The notes beneath the pieces were generated by a model. It did no database searches. It was not told the DNA's origin and saw only the letters and a program-made list of their open reading frames with translations. A DNA stretch of 64,000 bases from Bacteroidota bacterium (GTDB lineage Bacteria; Bacteroidota; Bacteroidia; Bacteroidales; Dysgonomonadaceae), in contig JAFADY010000021.1 of NCBI GenBank assembly GCA_023424395.1, positions 62,001-126,000 of the forward strand, in the 5' to 3' direction. The position numbers and the translations under genes were made by a program. This document shows positions 25,710 through 34,937 of the stretch, one piece after another (the first letter of the stretch is position 1; the number at the start of each line of letters is the position of its first letter).

Positions 25710-27080
25710 TTATACTTTTGGCAACTTCCAAGGAGATCTATAATTTGCTTTTAGCAGACGATTTGCATCTTTGTTATCAAAAATTCCCGCTTTGTCATCC
25801 CAATGAAGTGCCGATCCTACCCGAGAAGAAATATTCGCCATATGACTTAGTTTAGCTACTTCTGCCCCAATCGCTATATCGGCATTGGGTAATTCACGCG
25901 AATTCATACAATCCAACATGTTGCCTACGTGTAAATACAATCCTTTGCCGCTACCCAATTTTTTCTCAATCGCTTCCATACGCGGCGTATTTGGCTTTCT
26001 TTCGTTATCACACGGATAACAATAAGGAAAATTGCGGCTGTTGACCGCTTGTTCGGGCAATACTTCCCAACCCTGACGGGTAAGGATGAGCGTACCGTTT
26101 TCCCCAAAAAAAGCAACCCCTTCGCGAAGCCCGAACATTCCGTTCCCTATGCCGCACGCGTGGTCCCAAATAATATTGAAATCGGGGTATTTACAAGTTG
26201 CCATCAGCGTGTCGGGAGTTTCCATCGCGTCATTGGGATAACCGAATTTTCCACCCGCGCCATACACATAAGACGGTAAACCCGCATTCATCCCTTTTAA
26301 AGCATAATCAAGCAAATGCACTCCCCAATCGGCCATTAATCCGCCGGCATAATCCCAAAAGAAGCGGAAATTGTAGTGAAACCTATTTTCGTTGTAATTT
26401 CTCTTTGGAGCCGGACCTAACCACATATCGTAATCCACTCCGGCGGGAGGAGCCGAGTCGGGCACCACGGGAAGCGTGTATTTACTTGTTTGGTATGCCC
26501 AAGCCTTTACTGTTCTCACACGTCCTAAATTTCCGTTTTGTACGTAAGCAGCCGCTTCGTCCCAATGCGGATCGCTCCGCTGCCACTGCCCCACCTGCAC
26601 AATTCTATTGTATTTGCGAGTGGCTTTTACCATCAAATCGCACTCTTCGATGGTGTTTCCCAGCGGTTTTTCCACAAAAGAATCTTTTCCGGCTTCGCAG
26701 GCAGCTATCAACTGAAGACAATGCCAATGGTCGGGCGTGCCGATGATAACCATATCCACATTTTTGTTATCGATGACTTTACGCCAATCTTTCACCAATT
26801 GCGGAGGCCTATTACCGGTTTGTTTTTGCAGTTCATCCGCGCGTTGATAGAGCCATTGATCGTCTACGTCGCACAACGAAACACACTCTGTGCCGGGATA
26901 TTGAAGAAAGGTTTTGAGGTTAGTCCAACCTTGATTGCGGCAGCCTATCAATCCAATCTTGATTTTATTGCTTGGCGCCCACTCACCGTAAACAGATGCG
27001 TACGATTTTCCCAACAACGGAGTTAAACTCAGGCCGGTGGCCGTAATGGCAGATTTTTTTAGAAAATTTCGTCGATCCAT
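25710..27080 (-). CDS. Gfo/Idh/MocA family oxidoreductase with Tat-type signal
   Basis: 456 aa from the ATG at 27080 (a TTG at 27095 overlaps the upstream stop). The N-terminus MDRRNFLKKSAITATGLSLTP is a twin-arginine signal (RRNFLKK), so export of the folded, NAD-bound enzyme is predicted. The Rossmann motif is IGLIGCRNQGW, a GxGxxG variant, and the family catalytic EKP is in FVEKPLGNTIEEC. Members oxidise or isomerise sugars and sugar acids. Last gene of the gnd operon, after a DUF1080 protein; Gfo/Idh/MocA and DUF1080 pairs act together on 3-keto-glycosides in Bacteroidota, which is a reasonable but unproven role here. Confidence 0.9.
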   Translation of the reverse strand: MDRRNFLKKSAITATGLSLTPLLGKSYASVYGEWAPSNKIKIGLIGCRNQGWTNLKTFLQYPGTECVSLCDVDDQWLYQRADELQKQTGNRPPQLVKDWRKVIDNKNVDMVIIGTPDHWHCLQLIAACEAGKDSFVEKPLGNTIEECDLMVKATRKYNRIVQVGQWQRSDPHWDEAAAYVQNGNLGRVRTVKAWAYQTSKYTLPVVPDSAPPAGVDYDMWLGPAPKRNYNENRFHYNFRFFWDYAGGLMADWGVHLLDYALKGMNAGLPSYVYGAGGKFGYPNDAMETPDTLMATCKYPDFNIIWDHACGIGNGMFGLREGVAFFGENGTLILTRQGWEVLPEQAVNSRNFPYCYPCDNERKPNTPRMEAIEKKLGSGKGLYLHVGNMLDCMNSRELPNADIAIGAEVAKLSHMANISSRVGSALHWDDKAGIFDNKDANRLLKANYRSPWKLPKV

Positions 27081-27091
27081 ACTAAAAAATT

Positions 27092-28450
27092 TCAATCCAA
27101 TTCTTTAATTTTTATATTCTGAAACCAAACTTCGTCGCCGTGATCTTGCAATAAAATCAAACCCTCTTCGGCATTTCCAAAATTAGGCCAATCAATGTAT
27201 TTACTATAGTCCACCAATGCATTCCACATTTGGTTATTTCGTTCGTATTCAACAATTTTCACGCCATTAAGCCAATGTTCTACGTGGTTACCTTTTACTA
27301 CGACCATCGCCGTATTGAAAAATCCGGAACGAAACGGTTTGTCTGCCGGGGCGGCAATAAGATCGTACAGCGAACCGAGAGTTCTGTTGCCGGCTACGCC
27401 CAATTTTGCGTCGGGATGATTGCGGTCATCTAATATTTGGAATTCGCAGCCAATGGCCGAACCCTCTCCTTTGTTTAAGTTGGTATCCACAAAATACTTA
27501 ATGCCGCTGTTAGCTCCTTCGGTAATTCTGAAATCTACTTTCAGTATAAAATTTTTGTATGGACGCGTGGTTACGATATCTCCGCCGTTGGTGGATTCAC
27601 CGCCATCGCTTTTATGTACTTTCAGAACTCCATTTTCCATCGACCAACCTTTTTCGGGAAATTCGTCTAATTTGGCGCCGCGCCATCCATCGCTCGTTTT
27701 TCCGTCCCACAAAAGTTTCCATCCTTCGCGTGCTTCTCTTTCGGAAATAGTATTTGCAATGGTATTTATTTGCGCTATTCCGTCGATATTTTCACGTGTT
27801 TTGAACTTATCCAAATCCTCAGTAAGAATGCGGATGTTGCGCCACGAAACGGTTTTGCCTTCCAATTCCTGATTATTGATAGAATGGACTTGTAGTGCAA
27901 TAAATCCCGATTTTGTTACATCGTCTAACAAATCGACAACAGGAACTCCGTTTACCCACGTGCGGATCGAATTTCCGATGGCTTCGATGCGGGCTTTGTT
28001 CCATTGATTGTTTTTGAAAGCGCGCTGACCGATTGGGTTGTAAGTTACCGGATAGAGCCATCCACGACGCGCTTCGTCGTAAATTCCGCCCGTCCACGCT
28101 CGTTCCGATGGATCGATTTCGAATTGGTAGCCGTGAACACGTCCGTTTTGATAATCTTTGAGGCTGTTGCTTCTGAATTGAACGCCGGAATTAAGTCCGT
28201 CGTCAACCTTAAAATCGAATTCAAGAATAAAATCGTCGTACATTTTATTGGTTGCCATAAACGTGTTTGGCGTGTTCATTTTAGAAATTCCGATAATTTC
28301 GTTGTTTTTGATTTTATACTCTGCCGTTCCGTTTAATTTGGTCCAACCCCGCAAATTTTTGCCGTTGAATAAGTTCTGCCATTTCGGCTCTTGCGCCGAT
28401 GAGGAAATTACAATCATCATTGCAAATAGAATTAAAATAGTTTTTTTCAT
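27092..28450 (-). CDS. Secreted protein with two DUF1080 (3-keto-disaccharide hydrolase-like) domains
   Basis: 452 aa with signal peptide (KKTILILFAMMIVISSSAQ). Two tandem DUF1080 domains of concanavalin-like jelly-roll type: about residues 22-210 (WQNLFNGKNLRGWTKLNG ... NSGVQFRS ... WVNGVPVVDL) and about 240-450 (WKLLWDGKTSDGWRGA ... NSGIKYFVD ... HWLNGVKIVEYE). DUF1080 members include 3-keto-disaccharide hydrolases. The twin domains are typical of Bacteroidota homologues. It is 11 nt upstream of the oxidoreductase, so cotranscribed and probably in the same periplasmic pathway. Confidence 0.9.
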   Translation of the reverse strand: MKKTILILFAMMIVISSSAQEPKWQNLFNGKNLRGWTKLNGTAEYKIKNNEIIGISKMNTPNTFMATNKMYDDFILEFDFKVDDGLNSGVQFRSNSLKDYQNGRVHGYQFEIDPSERAWTGGIYDEARRGWLYPVTYNPIGQRAFKNNQWNKARIEAIGNSIRTWVNGVPVVDLLDDVTKSGFIALQVHSINNQELEGKTVSWRNIRILTEDLDKFKTRENIDGIAQINTIANTISEREAREGWKLLWDGKTSDGWRGAKLDEFPEKGWSMENGVLKVHKSDGGESTNGGDIVTTRPYKNFILKVDFRITEGANSGIKYFVDTNLNKGEGSAIGCEFQILDDRNHPDAKLGVAGNRTLGSLYDLIAAPADKPFRSGFFNTAMVVVKGNHVEHWLNGVKIVEYERNNQMWNALVDYSKYIDWPNFGNAEEGLILLQDHGDEVWFQNIKIKELD

Positions 28451-28480
28451 TGATATGAATGTTTTAGAGTTTATAATATT

Positions 28481-29767
28481 TCAGTATTCAAACCTGTCGC
28501 GATGTGCCCACAAACCCAATGCAGGATTGGATATAAAGTAAATCTCCTCTCCGTTTGGCAGGGTGTTAAAACCTTCTTTTAATTGGTGGAAATTGTATTT
28601 TTGCATCATTTCATCGATATCAGCATATTGAAAACCAACGCTTTCGATTTCTTGCTGCGACAAATGTTCCGCTTCTCTCCCCGGACAATATGTTATGGAA
28701 AACCGCCTTTCGGACGAGCCGTGAATCAAATGCGCTGCCGCGCTCAAATTGTTTTGAAGTTCCTCATTTTCCAACACGGCATTCAGTGTGCGCAAAGTGC
28801 CAAAATAGCCGTATTTGCGAATTAAACGGTCAATTTCTTTGTCTTCTCCGAATTCTTTGAGGGCGGGAGCCAAAACAATTAATTCTCCTTCATCGGCAAT
28901 GGCCATTCGTGTACGATAAATGGACTTGTTGCCTAACCACGTGCTTTTAAATTCGGTTGGATCGAGCCAAACGAGAACTTTTTTCAGCGGTTTTTCCAGC
29001 ATTTCAAAATTCACTTCAAGCGAAAGTTTAGCCGCTTCATCGAACACATCAAAATCGTCTCCGATAAATAATCCGTATGTTTGTTGCTGTCCATTTTCGT
29101 TAATTCCAACAACAGTAAGAACATACACAATAGGTAGTTCTTTCGCGAAATGCCGCGACGCGTAGTTGAAAATTTTACGTACAGGCGTATCGGAGCGCCC
29201 CATCATTCGTTCCATTCCGTACACCGCGCCTACATAGTGACTTTTGTTAATGGCTTCGGCGCCACCTGTTCCCACGAAAATGTTTTTGTTGTAGTTGGCC
29301 ATTCCAACCACTTCGTGCGGAACCACTTGCCCGATGGACAATATCAAATCGAAATCTCCTTCCACCAACAACTTATTCACTTGTGCCGGCCACGAAAAAT
29401 CCACTTTTCCTTCGGAAACTTTGCGCACGAAATCTGCCGGAACTTGCCCCAAAGTAATCACGTCGTTACGCCAATCGTGGTCACGAAAAAGGTTTCGTGG
29501 CGTTTTCCCGAACATACCGGAAATTTGCTTGTCGGTCATTGGTGTATGTGTTCCTAATGCGGGAAGCACGTCGGTAAGCCGCTCGCCGTAATATTCCCAC
29601 GACAATTCGGTAAGTTCTCCGGCGCGGCTCGGCAAACGCGTATAATCGGGCGGAATGGCGAGAATTTTTCGCCGTTCGCCCAATTTTTCTAAAGCTTCGA
29701 AAAGCCCTTCGCGTAAATCTTCTTGCGAAAGATTATGTGTGCGCGAGCCGTTTTTGTGGTAAATCAT
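28481..29767 (-). CDS. LarA-like racemase/epimerase (DUF2088)
   Basis: 428 aa from the ATG at 29767 (an in-frame TTG at 29782 is less likely). The LarA N-terminal domain is visible (ILAIPPDYTRLPSRAGEL, ALGTHTPMTDKQ, LILSIGQVVPHEVVG) together with the C-terminal domain. Characterised LarA-superfamily enzymes use a nickel-pincer nucleotide to racemise or epimerise 2-hydroxyacids, including lactate, malate, gluconate and mannonate. The gene directly follows gnd, so a sugar-acid substrate such as gluconate or mannonate is more plausible than lactate. The LarB/C/E cofactor genes are not in the window. The conserved His residues of the LarA active site (HTPMT, VPHE) are present. Confidence 0.85.
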   Translation of the reverse strand: MIYHKNGSRTHNLSQEDLREGLFEALEKLGERRKILAIPPDYTRLPSRAGELTELSWEYYGERLTDVLPALGTHTPMTDKQISGMFGKTPRNLFRDHDWRNDVITLGQVPADFVRKVSEGKVDFSWPAQVNKLLVEGDFDLILSIGQVVPHEVVGMANYNKNIFVGTGGAEAINKSHYVGAVYGMERMMGRSDTPVRKIFNYASRHFAKELPIVYVLTVVGINENGQQQTYGLFIGDDFDVFDEAAKLSLEVNFEMLEKPLKKVLVWLDPTEFKSTWLGNKSIYRTRMAIADEGELIVLAPALKEFGEDKEIDRLIRKYGYFGTLRTLNAVLENEELQNNLSAAAHLIHGSSERRFSITYCPGREAEHLSQQEIESVGFQYADIDEMMQKYNFHQLKEGFNTLPNGEEIYFISNPALGLWAHRDRFEY

Positions 29768-29840
29768 TTTATTGCGGGACAAGCGAACTCCAATTCGCTT
29801 GAATTTTAGTAAAGCGATTCGGATATCACTTCACCCAATT

Positions 29841-31295
29841 TTATACTTCGTATGTTGTTGATGCGGTGTCGCCGCCATGCCCCGTCCAATCGGTATGAAA
29901 AAATTCGCCGCGCGACTTATCTACGCGTTCATACTGATGCGCTCCAAAATAATCACGTTGCGCTTGCAACAGATTTGCCGGCAAGCGTTCGCTGCGAATT
30001 CCGTCGAAATAGCACAAAGCCGATGTCATTGCCGGAACAGGAATTCCGTTTGTTAAAGCGGTAGCGCACACTCGGCGCCAACTTTCCTGTGCTTTTTCTA
30101 CGCTTTCTTTAAAGAACGGATCGAGCAATAAATTCTCTAATTTTGGATTGGTATCGAACGCCTTTTTGATGTCGCCCAAAAATACGGAACGGATGATGCA
30201 GCCACCACGCCACATCAGCGCGATGCCACCGTAATTCAGGTTCCAGTTGTATTCTTTGGCAGCCTCCATCATTAAATCATAGCCTTGCGCATACGAAATA
30301 ATTTTAGAAGCGTAGATAGCTTCTTCCAAATCACTGATAAACTGCTCTTTATCTCCATCGAAATGCGGTTTTACGCCTTGAATCGCTTTGGACGCTTTCA
30401 CGCGCAAATCTTTCTGAGCCGACAAACAGCGTGAAAATACCGATTCGCCTATCAGTGTTAAGGGAATACCCAAATCCAACGCTGAAACGGCCGTCCATTT
30501 TCCGGTTCCTTTTTGTCCGGCGGTGTCTAAAATCTTTTCCACCAATGGGCTTCCGTCTTCATCTTTAAAGGCAAGAATATCGCGTGTGATTTCGATAAGA
30601 TACGAATCGAGTTTTCCTTCATCCCATTTTTTGAACACTTCGTGTTGTTCAAACGCGTCCATTCCGAGAAGATCTTTCATTAAATGATATGCCTCATTAA
30701 TAATCTGCATATCCCCATATTCGATACCGTTGTGAACCATTTTCACAAAATGTCCGGCACCGTCCTCTCCTACCCAATCGCAGCAAGGCGAACCGTCTTC
30801 CACTTTGGCTGCAATCGCCTGAAAAATATCTTTCACAAATGGCCACGCAGCGGGTGAACCGCCGGGCATCATTGAAGGACCTTTCAGCGCGCCTTCTTCA
30901 CCGCCCGATACGCCAGTACCCACATAAAGCAACCCTTTGCTTTCAACAAGTTTTGCCCTTCGAATGGTATCGGGGAAATGGCTGTTACCGCCATCAATGA
31001 TAATATCGCCCGGTTCGAGAAGCGGAATGAGTTTTTCAATAAAATCGTCTACCGGTTGTCCGGCTTTTACCAACATCATCACTTTCCGAGGACGTTCTAA
31101 CGAAGCAACAAGCTCTTCGAGCGAATGTGCTCCGATGAAGTTTTTGTCTTTTCCTCTATCGCTTAAAAACTTATCTACTTTTTCTACCGTGCGGTTAAAA
31201 ACGGCTACTGTGTAGCCTTTACTTTCCATATTCAGCACGAGGTTTTCGCCCATCACGGCTAAACCGATTAATCCTATGTCTGCTTTTTGTTTCAT
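29841..31295 (-). CDS. gnd: 6-phosphogluconate dehydrogenase, decarboxylating
   Basis: 484 aa; oxidises 6-phosphogluconate to ribulose-5-phosphate and CO2 in the pentose phosphate pathway. Motifs: NADP-binding GLAVMGENLVLNMES, VSGGEEGALKGPSMMPGG, and the catalytic KMVHNGIEYGDMQIINEA; the Gnd C-terminal region ends in QRDYFGAHQYERVD. In many Bacteroidales it is followed by zwf and pgl; here they are absent, and the LarA-like gene follows after 73 bp, which suggests use of an epimerised gluconate as input. Confidence 0.97.
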   Translation of the reverse strand: MKQKADIGLIGLAVMGENLVLNMESKGYTVAVFNRTVEKVDKFLSDRGKDKNFIGAHSLEELVASLERPRKVMMLVKAGQPVDDFIEKLIPLLEPGDIIIDGGNSHFPDTIRRAKLVESKGLLYVGTGVSGGEEGALKGPSMMPGGSPAAWPFVKDIFQAIAAKVEDGSPCCDWVGEDGAGHFVKMVHNGIEYGDMQIINEAYHLMKDLLGMDAFEQHEVFKKWDEGKLDSYLIEITRDILAFKDEDGSPLVEKILDTAGQKGTGKWTAVSALDLGIPLTLIGESVFSRCLSAQKDLRVKASKAIQGVKPHFDGDKEQFISDLEEAIYASKIISYAQGYDLMMEAAKEYNWNLNYGGIALMWRGGCIIRSVFLGDIKKAFDTNPKLENLLLDPFFKESVEKAQESWRRVCATALTNGIPVPAMTSALCYFDGIRSERLPANLLQAQRDYFGAHQYERVDKSRGEFFHTDWTGHGGDTASTTYEV

Positions 31296-31395
31296 ATTTT
31301 ATTTTTAGATTTTTAGAACCATACCGAAAATACTCTTCAATATGGCTAATCTTTTTAATCTGTTACTTGTTTAATAAATTTAATTTTGATTTTGC

Positions 31396-31403
31396 CAAAG
31401 ATA
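31396..31403 (-). promoter_or_regulatory. -7 box for the gnd operon
   Basis: TATCTTTG on the minus strand. It predicts a leader of roughly 95 nt before the gnd ATG. Otherwise the 262-bp gap 31296-31557 is AT-rich and shows no gene. Confidence 0.4.
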
Positions 31404-31557
31404 CTAAAAAATAGAAGTAAATTTTAAATATGTACAAACAAAATAACTTTAGATGTTCATTCAAATTGTGAAATCCCGTTGAATTAACAATTGGCTTCTG
31501 TCAAATTTATCATGGTTGGTTTTTAACTATCTTCAGGAAAGACGGAAAATGAAATGT

Positions 31558-32226
31558 TCATATTCTCCTCCCCCTCAGCATTTCTCTTTTTCCCTTCGGG
31601 CCGAGCAATCTTTCTACTTTAAATCCGGCAGTTGTTAGCATTCTCCTTACCGATCCTTTTGCGCAGTATGTGGTTAAGATGGCGTCGGCGTTGCAAAACG
31701 AGTATAAACTATCAAAAATGGGTTGCGCCCACATTTCTGGTTGCTTATCGGGAGCGAAAGCATCAAAAAATATTATATCAAATTTACTTTCAGGTTGAAA
31801 GTTTTGAGGATCACTGAAATCCAGACATAATTTCTGCAACGAAAAATATATCGTAATTTGCTCCCACTTATCCCATTCAGCAGAATGTAATTTGCGGAAA
31901 TTTTCTTTCTGAAAGGGATCAATCAACTCCGCATAATTTAGTTTTTTGGCCTCCGAAGCGGAAATAGGATAGAGTTCCAGCGATGTGAAATCAATTTTCC
32001 AGTTCATTTTTTCGGCTTCAAGCAGCGATAAAAAAGCATTTAATCCGGTTCCGAAACCAATCTCCAAGACATTCACCTCGGTTTTTTCACACTGCTTCAA
32101 TCCTGCATCGATAAAAACATGCATCGATTCTTGTATGGCGCCGTTCACGGAATGATAATGCTCGTCAAGTTCCGGAACGAAAAACGTGTGCGATCCATCT
32201 GCGGTGATTTTCAATTTTGTATCCAT
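31558..32226 (-). CDS. mnmD: tRNA 5-methylaminomethyl-2-thiouridine methyltransferase MnmD
   Basis: 222-aa SAM-dependent methyltransferase (DUF752) equal to the methyltransferase half of MnmC. It completes mnm5s2U at the wobble position of tRNAs. SAM-binding motif VLEIGFGTGLNAFL; catalytic-region FFDAFAPDKQPEMW. The FAD oxidase half of MnmC is missing, as usual for Bacteroidota. The ATG at 32226 is preferred to the ATG at 32244 because a -7 box at 32249-32256 would place the transcript start at about 32243. Confidence 0.9.
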   Translation of the reverse strand: MDTKLKITADGSHTFFVPELDEHYHSVNGAIQESMHVFIDAGLKQCEKTEVNVLEIGFGTGLNAFLSLLEAEKMNWKIDFTSLELYPISASEAKKLNYAELIDPFQKENFRKLHSAEWDKWEQITIYFSLQKLCLDFSDPQNFQPESKFDIIFFDAFAPDKQPEMWAQPIFDSLYSFCNADAILTTYCAKGSVRRMLTTAGFKVERLLGPKGKREMLRGRRI

Positions 32227-32248
32227 AGCCGTTAAAAGTACCATAAAA

Positions 32249-32304
32249 CAAATGTAAAAAAACTTTGTTTAATATAGTCACTGTTTCTTATTTTCTTAAT
32301 TTTG
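32249..32304. promoter_or_regulatory. Divergent -7 boxes for mnmD and the zinc-type transporter genes
   Basis: Minus strand TACATTTG at 32249-32256 serves mnmD; plus strand TAATTTTG at 32297-32304 serves the binding-protein gene at 32332. Both match TAnnTTTG. No Zur-like palindrome was recognised. Confidence 0.5.
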
Positions 32305-32331
32305 TAATTGCTAAAATTTCAATCTGTAATA

Positions 32332-33213
32332 ATGATAAAATATTGTTTTTTCGCGCTGACTTTACTACTACTTTCGTGCCAATCGAATCAAAAAAAAGAA
32401 AAAGATACTTTAACGGTAACCATTGAACCCCAACGATTTTTTTTGGAGGAAATTGTGGGCGATAAATTCTCCGTAAAAACGCTTGTTCCGCCGGGATCGA
32501 GTCCCGAAACGTATGAGCCTGCGCCTTCGGCGATGGTAAATTTGGGCAACAGCAAACTATATTTTAAAGTTGGCTTTTTGGGATACGAAAATGCGTGGTC
32601 TGATAAATTGAAAGCCAACAATCCCGATGTGAAAATCATTGATTGCTCCGAAGGAATTGAATTGATTTACGGTGAACACCATCATGATCACGACAACGGG
32701 CATTCTCACGAACATGAAGGTGAAGCTGTGGATCCGCACGTTTGGAGTTCGCCTAAAAACGCGCTCAAGTTCTCGCAAAACATGCTTGATGCAGTTATTG
32801 AAATGGACAAAGAAAATGCCGATTTCTATCGTGTAAACTTTGAGAAACTATCTGAAAAAATCCGGCAAACCGATGCAACCATTGCAAGCATGCTCGATAC
32901 TGTTTCTAACCGAAGTTTCATCATATATCATCCGGCATTGTCTTATTTTGCAAACGATTACGGGTTGCATCAGCATAGCATAGAGTTTGAGGGAAAAAAT
33001 CCCTCTCCGGCTCAGATGAGAAATTTGATTGACCTCTCCGAAAAAGAAAATATACAAGTTGTTTTCATTCAGCAGGAATTCGATAAAAAAAATGCTGAAG
33101 TTATTGCCAAAGAAATCGGAGCTGAGTCATTTACGATTAATCCTTTGGCCTATGAATGGGATAAAGAATTGATGCGGATAGCGAAAATTTTATCGGGGCA
33201 AATAAATGAATAA
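32332..33213 (+). CDS. Zinc-type ABC transporter substrate-binding lipoprotein (ZnuA-like)
   Basis: 293 aa. Lipoprotein signal with lipobox LLLLSCQ. The cluster A-1 metal-binding fold shows GSSPETYEPAPSA and VDPHVWSSP (metal His), a His/Asp-rich loop (EHHHDHDNGHSHEHEGE) typical of zinc rather than manganese proteins, and YHPALSYFANDYGL. It captures Zn2+ at the outer face of the inner membrane for the ATPase encoded next, overlapping by 8 nt. Start at ATG 32332; the ORF could extend to 32308, which overlaps the promoter region. Confidence 0.92.
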   Translation: MIKYCFFALTLLLLSCQSNQKKEKDTLTVTIEPQRFFLEEIVGDKFSVKTLVPPGSSPETYEPAPSAMVNLGNSKLYFKVGFLGYENAWSDKLKANNPDVKIIDCSEGIELIYGEHHHDHDNGHSHEHEGEAVDPHVWSSPKNALKFSQNMLDAVIEMDKENADFYRVNFEKLSEKIRQTDATIASMLDTVSNRSFIIYHPALSYFANDYGLHQHSIEFEGKNPSPAQMRNLIDLSEKENIQVVFIQQEFDKKNAEVIAKEIGAESFTINPLAYEWDKELMRIAKILSGQINE

Positions 33214-33994
33214 AATCATTGAAATACAAAATGTTTCGGCAGGATACGAAAATAAACCGAACGTGATAAAAGATGTGGACCTTACGGTTTACGACAATGA
33301 TTTTTTGGGTATTATCGGACCCAACGGCGGAGGTAAAACAACTTTGCTGAAAACGATTTTAGGATTGCTGAAGCCTTCATCCGGAAACATTTCTTTCTTC
33401 GAAAACGGACAAGCCGTGAATTCACTGAATTTGGGTTACCTCCCGCAGATAAACCAATTAGACAAAAAGTTCCCAATTTCGGTGTCGGATGTTATTTTAT
33501 CGGGATTAACCATGAAAGGCAAATTCTTTAAAAGATATACTTCGTCGGAAAAAGCAAAAGTAAAGGAAACGGCTGCTCAGTTAGGAATTGAACATTTGCT
33601 GAATAATTCAATCGGTGAATTATCAGGCGGACAATTGCAGCGCGTATTACTCGGAAGAGCCATCATAGACAATCCGAAAGTAATTATTTTGGACGAACCC
33701 AATTCTTATGTCGATAAACTCTTCGAAACCAATTTTTACAAATTGCTCGATGAGATCAACAAACGTGTCGCAATTATTTTGGTTTCGCACGATATGGGAA
33801 CCATTATTTCGCAAGTAAAAAATATTGCCTGCGTCAATCAGTATTTGCATTATCACCCCGGGACGGATGTTTCACAAGAATGGCTCGCAGGCGCATACGA
33901 TTCATGCCCGATAGAAATTCTGGGACATGGTTCTTTGCCTCATCGGGTGGTAATGAATCACGACGAGAATCATCACAATCATATTCACGACTAA
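33206..33994 (+). CDS. Metal ABC transporter ATP-binding protein (ZnuC-like)
   Basis: 262 aa. Walker A GPNGGGKTTL, Q-loop YLPQIN, signature LSGGQLQRVLLGRA, Walker B VIILDEPNSYVD, H-loop LVSHD. The C-terminus is His-rich (HDENHHNHIHD), consistent with zinc. It pairs with the preceding binding protein. The expected integral-membrane permease (ZnuB) is not the next gene and was not found in the window. Confidence 0.92.
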   Translation: MNKIIEIQNVSAGYENKPNVIKDVDLTVYDNDFLGIIGPNGGGKTTLLKTILGLLKPSSGNISFFENGQAVNSLNLGYLPQINQLDKKFPISVSDVILSGLTMKGKFFKRYTSSEKAKVKETAAQLGIEHLLNNSIGELSGGQLQRVLLGRAIIDNPKVIILDEPNSYVDKLFETNFYKLLDEINKRVAIILVSHDMGTIISQVKNIACVNQYLHYHPGTDVSQEWLAGAYDSCPIEILGHGSLPHRVVMNHDENHHNHIHD

Positions 33995-33998
33995 GTAC

Positions 33999-34481
33999 AT
34001 GGAAGACCCAATTTACGTTATCATAGCCGTTATTTTAATGATCGTGGGCGCCGTTGGAACGGTTGCTCCCGTTTTGCCCGGCGTGCCTTTGTGTTGGGCT
34101 GCCTTACTGGTGCTGAAATTCGCACCTTCGGTTTCAGATAACATTTCGTGGGTTACTATAGTGGTTTTGGGAATTCTCACACTTGGCGTAACCATTATCG
34201 ATAATGTTTTACCGGTGTGGGGAACCAAGAAAATGGGCGGTAATAAAAAAGTAGTTTGGGGCGCGACCATCGGGTTGCTCGTTGGATTTTTTCTCGGCCC
34301 ATTGGGCATTATATTCGGGCCTTTTCTGGGTGCGCTCGGAGGCGCGCTATTATCCGGAAATAAAATAATGCCTGCTGCGAAACAAGCTTCGGGAGCCTTT
34401 TTGGGTTATATTGCAGGCCTAACGCTTAAACTGATTTCTGTTGGGTTGATTTTATTTTTCTTTGTGAAAACGTTGATGTAA
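33999..34481 (+). CDS. DUF456 membrane protein
   Basis: 160 aa, about four hydrophobic segments (for example YVIIAVILMIVGAVGTV, VTIVVLGILTLGVTII, LGIIFGPFLGALGGALL). It has the DUF456 pattern of Gly/Pro-rich helices with PVLPGVPLCWAALL. Function unknown. It starts 5 nt after the zinc ATPase and so is in the same operon, at the place where a permease would be expected, but its small size and fold do not resemble ZnuB. Confidence 0.85.
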   Translation: MEDPIYVIIAVILMIVGAVGTVAPVLPGVPLCWAALLVLKFAPSVSDNISWVTIVVLGILTLGVTIIDNVLPVWGTKKMGGNKKVVWGATIGLLVGFFLGPLGIIFGPFLGALGGALLSGNKIMPAAKQASGAFLGYIAGLTLKLISVGLILFFFVKTLM

Positions 34482-34482
34482 T

Positions 34483-34875
34483 TCACAAAAAACTCTCTTT
34501 TTCCACTTCTGTAGGAATTCGGCACTCCTCTTTTTTACCGAACATTTTATACCGATTTTTGGCAATGAAATTGTATGCCGCGTGATTGATGCTTCGCGGA
34601 AGAAAACGCAATTTGTAAAATATATGTGGAAAGCCTTTTAGGTACTTTGAAATCCTGATAGCGGCATCGGCAGCTTCTAAAACTTCATCTTCGTCAATGA
34701 GAATGAGGCTTTTCGGATTTTCATCGTGTTTACCGATACGGTTCAAAATTTCTTGTCCTTTCTCGCTCTGTTGGGCCGAAAACAGGAATTGTTTTTCTTT
34801 ATCGTGTTTTAATATAAAATTGACCGTGCCGTTGCAGAAATTACAAACGCCATCGAACAGAATTATCTTCATCAT
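34483..34875 (-). CDS. DCC-family thiol-disulfide oxidoreductase-like protein (DUF393)
   Basis: 130 aa. The N-terminal motif FDGVCNFCN carries the CxxC of DCC proteins; further marks are SAQQSEKGQEIL and LILIDEDEVLEAADAAIRI. Predicted thioredoxin-like fold; redox role inferred. Two adjacent ATGs (34875, 34872) are equally good starts. It converges with the DUF456 gene with a 1-nt gap. Confidence 0.88.
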   Translation of the reverse strand: MMKIILFDGVCNFCNGTVNFILKHDKEKQFLFSAQQSEKGQEILNRIGKHDENPKSLILIDEDEVLEAADAAIRISKYLKGFPHIFYKLRFLPRSINHAAYNFIAKNRYKMFGKKEECRIPTEVEKESFL

Positions 34876-34937
34876 TCACAAGCAAACAACAGCCGCAGGA
34901 CTTGGTACTTCAAATCCGATAACTGCTGTTTGAAAAA

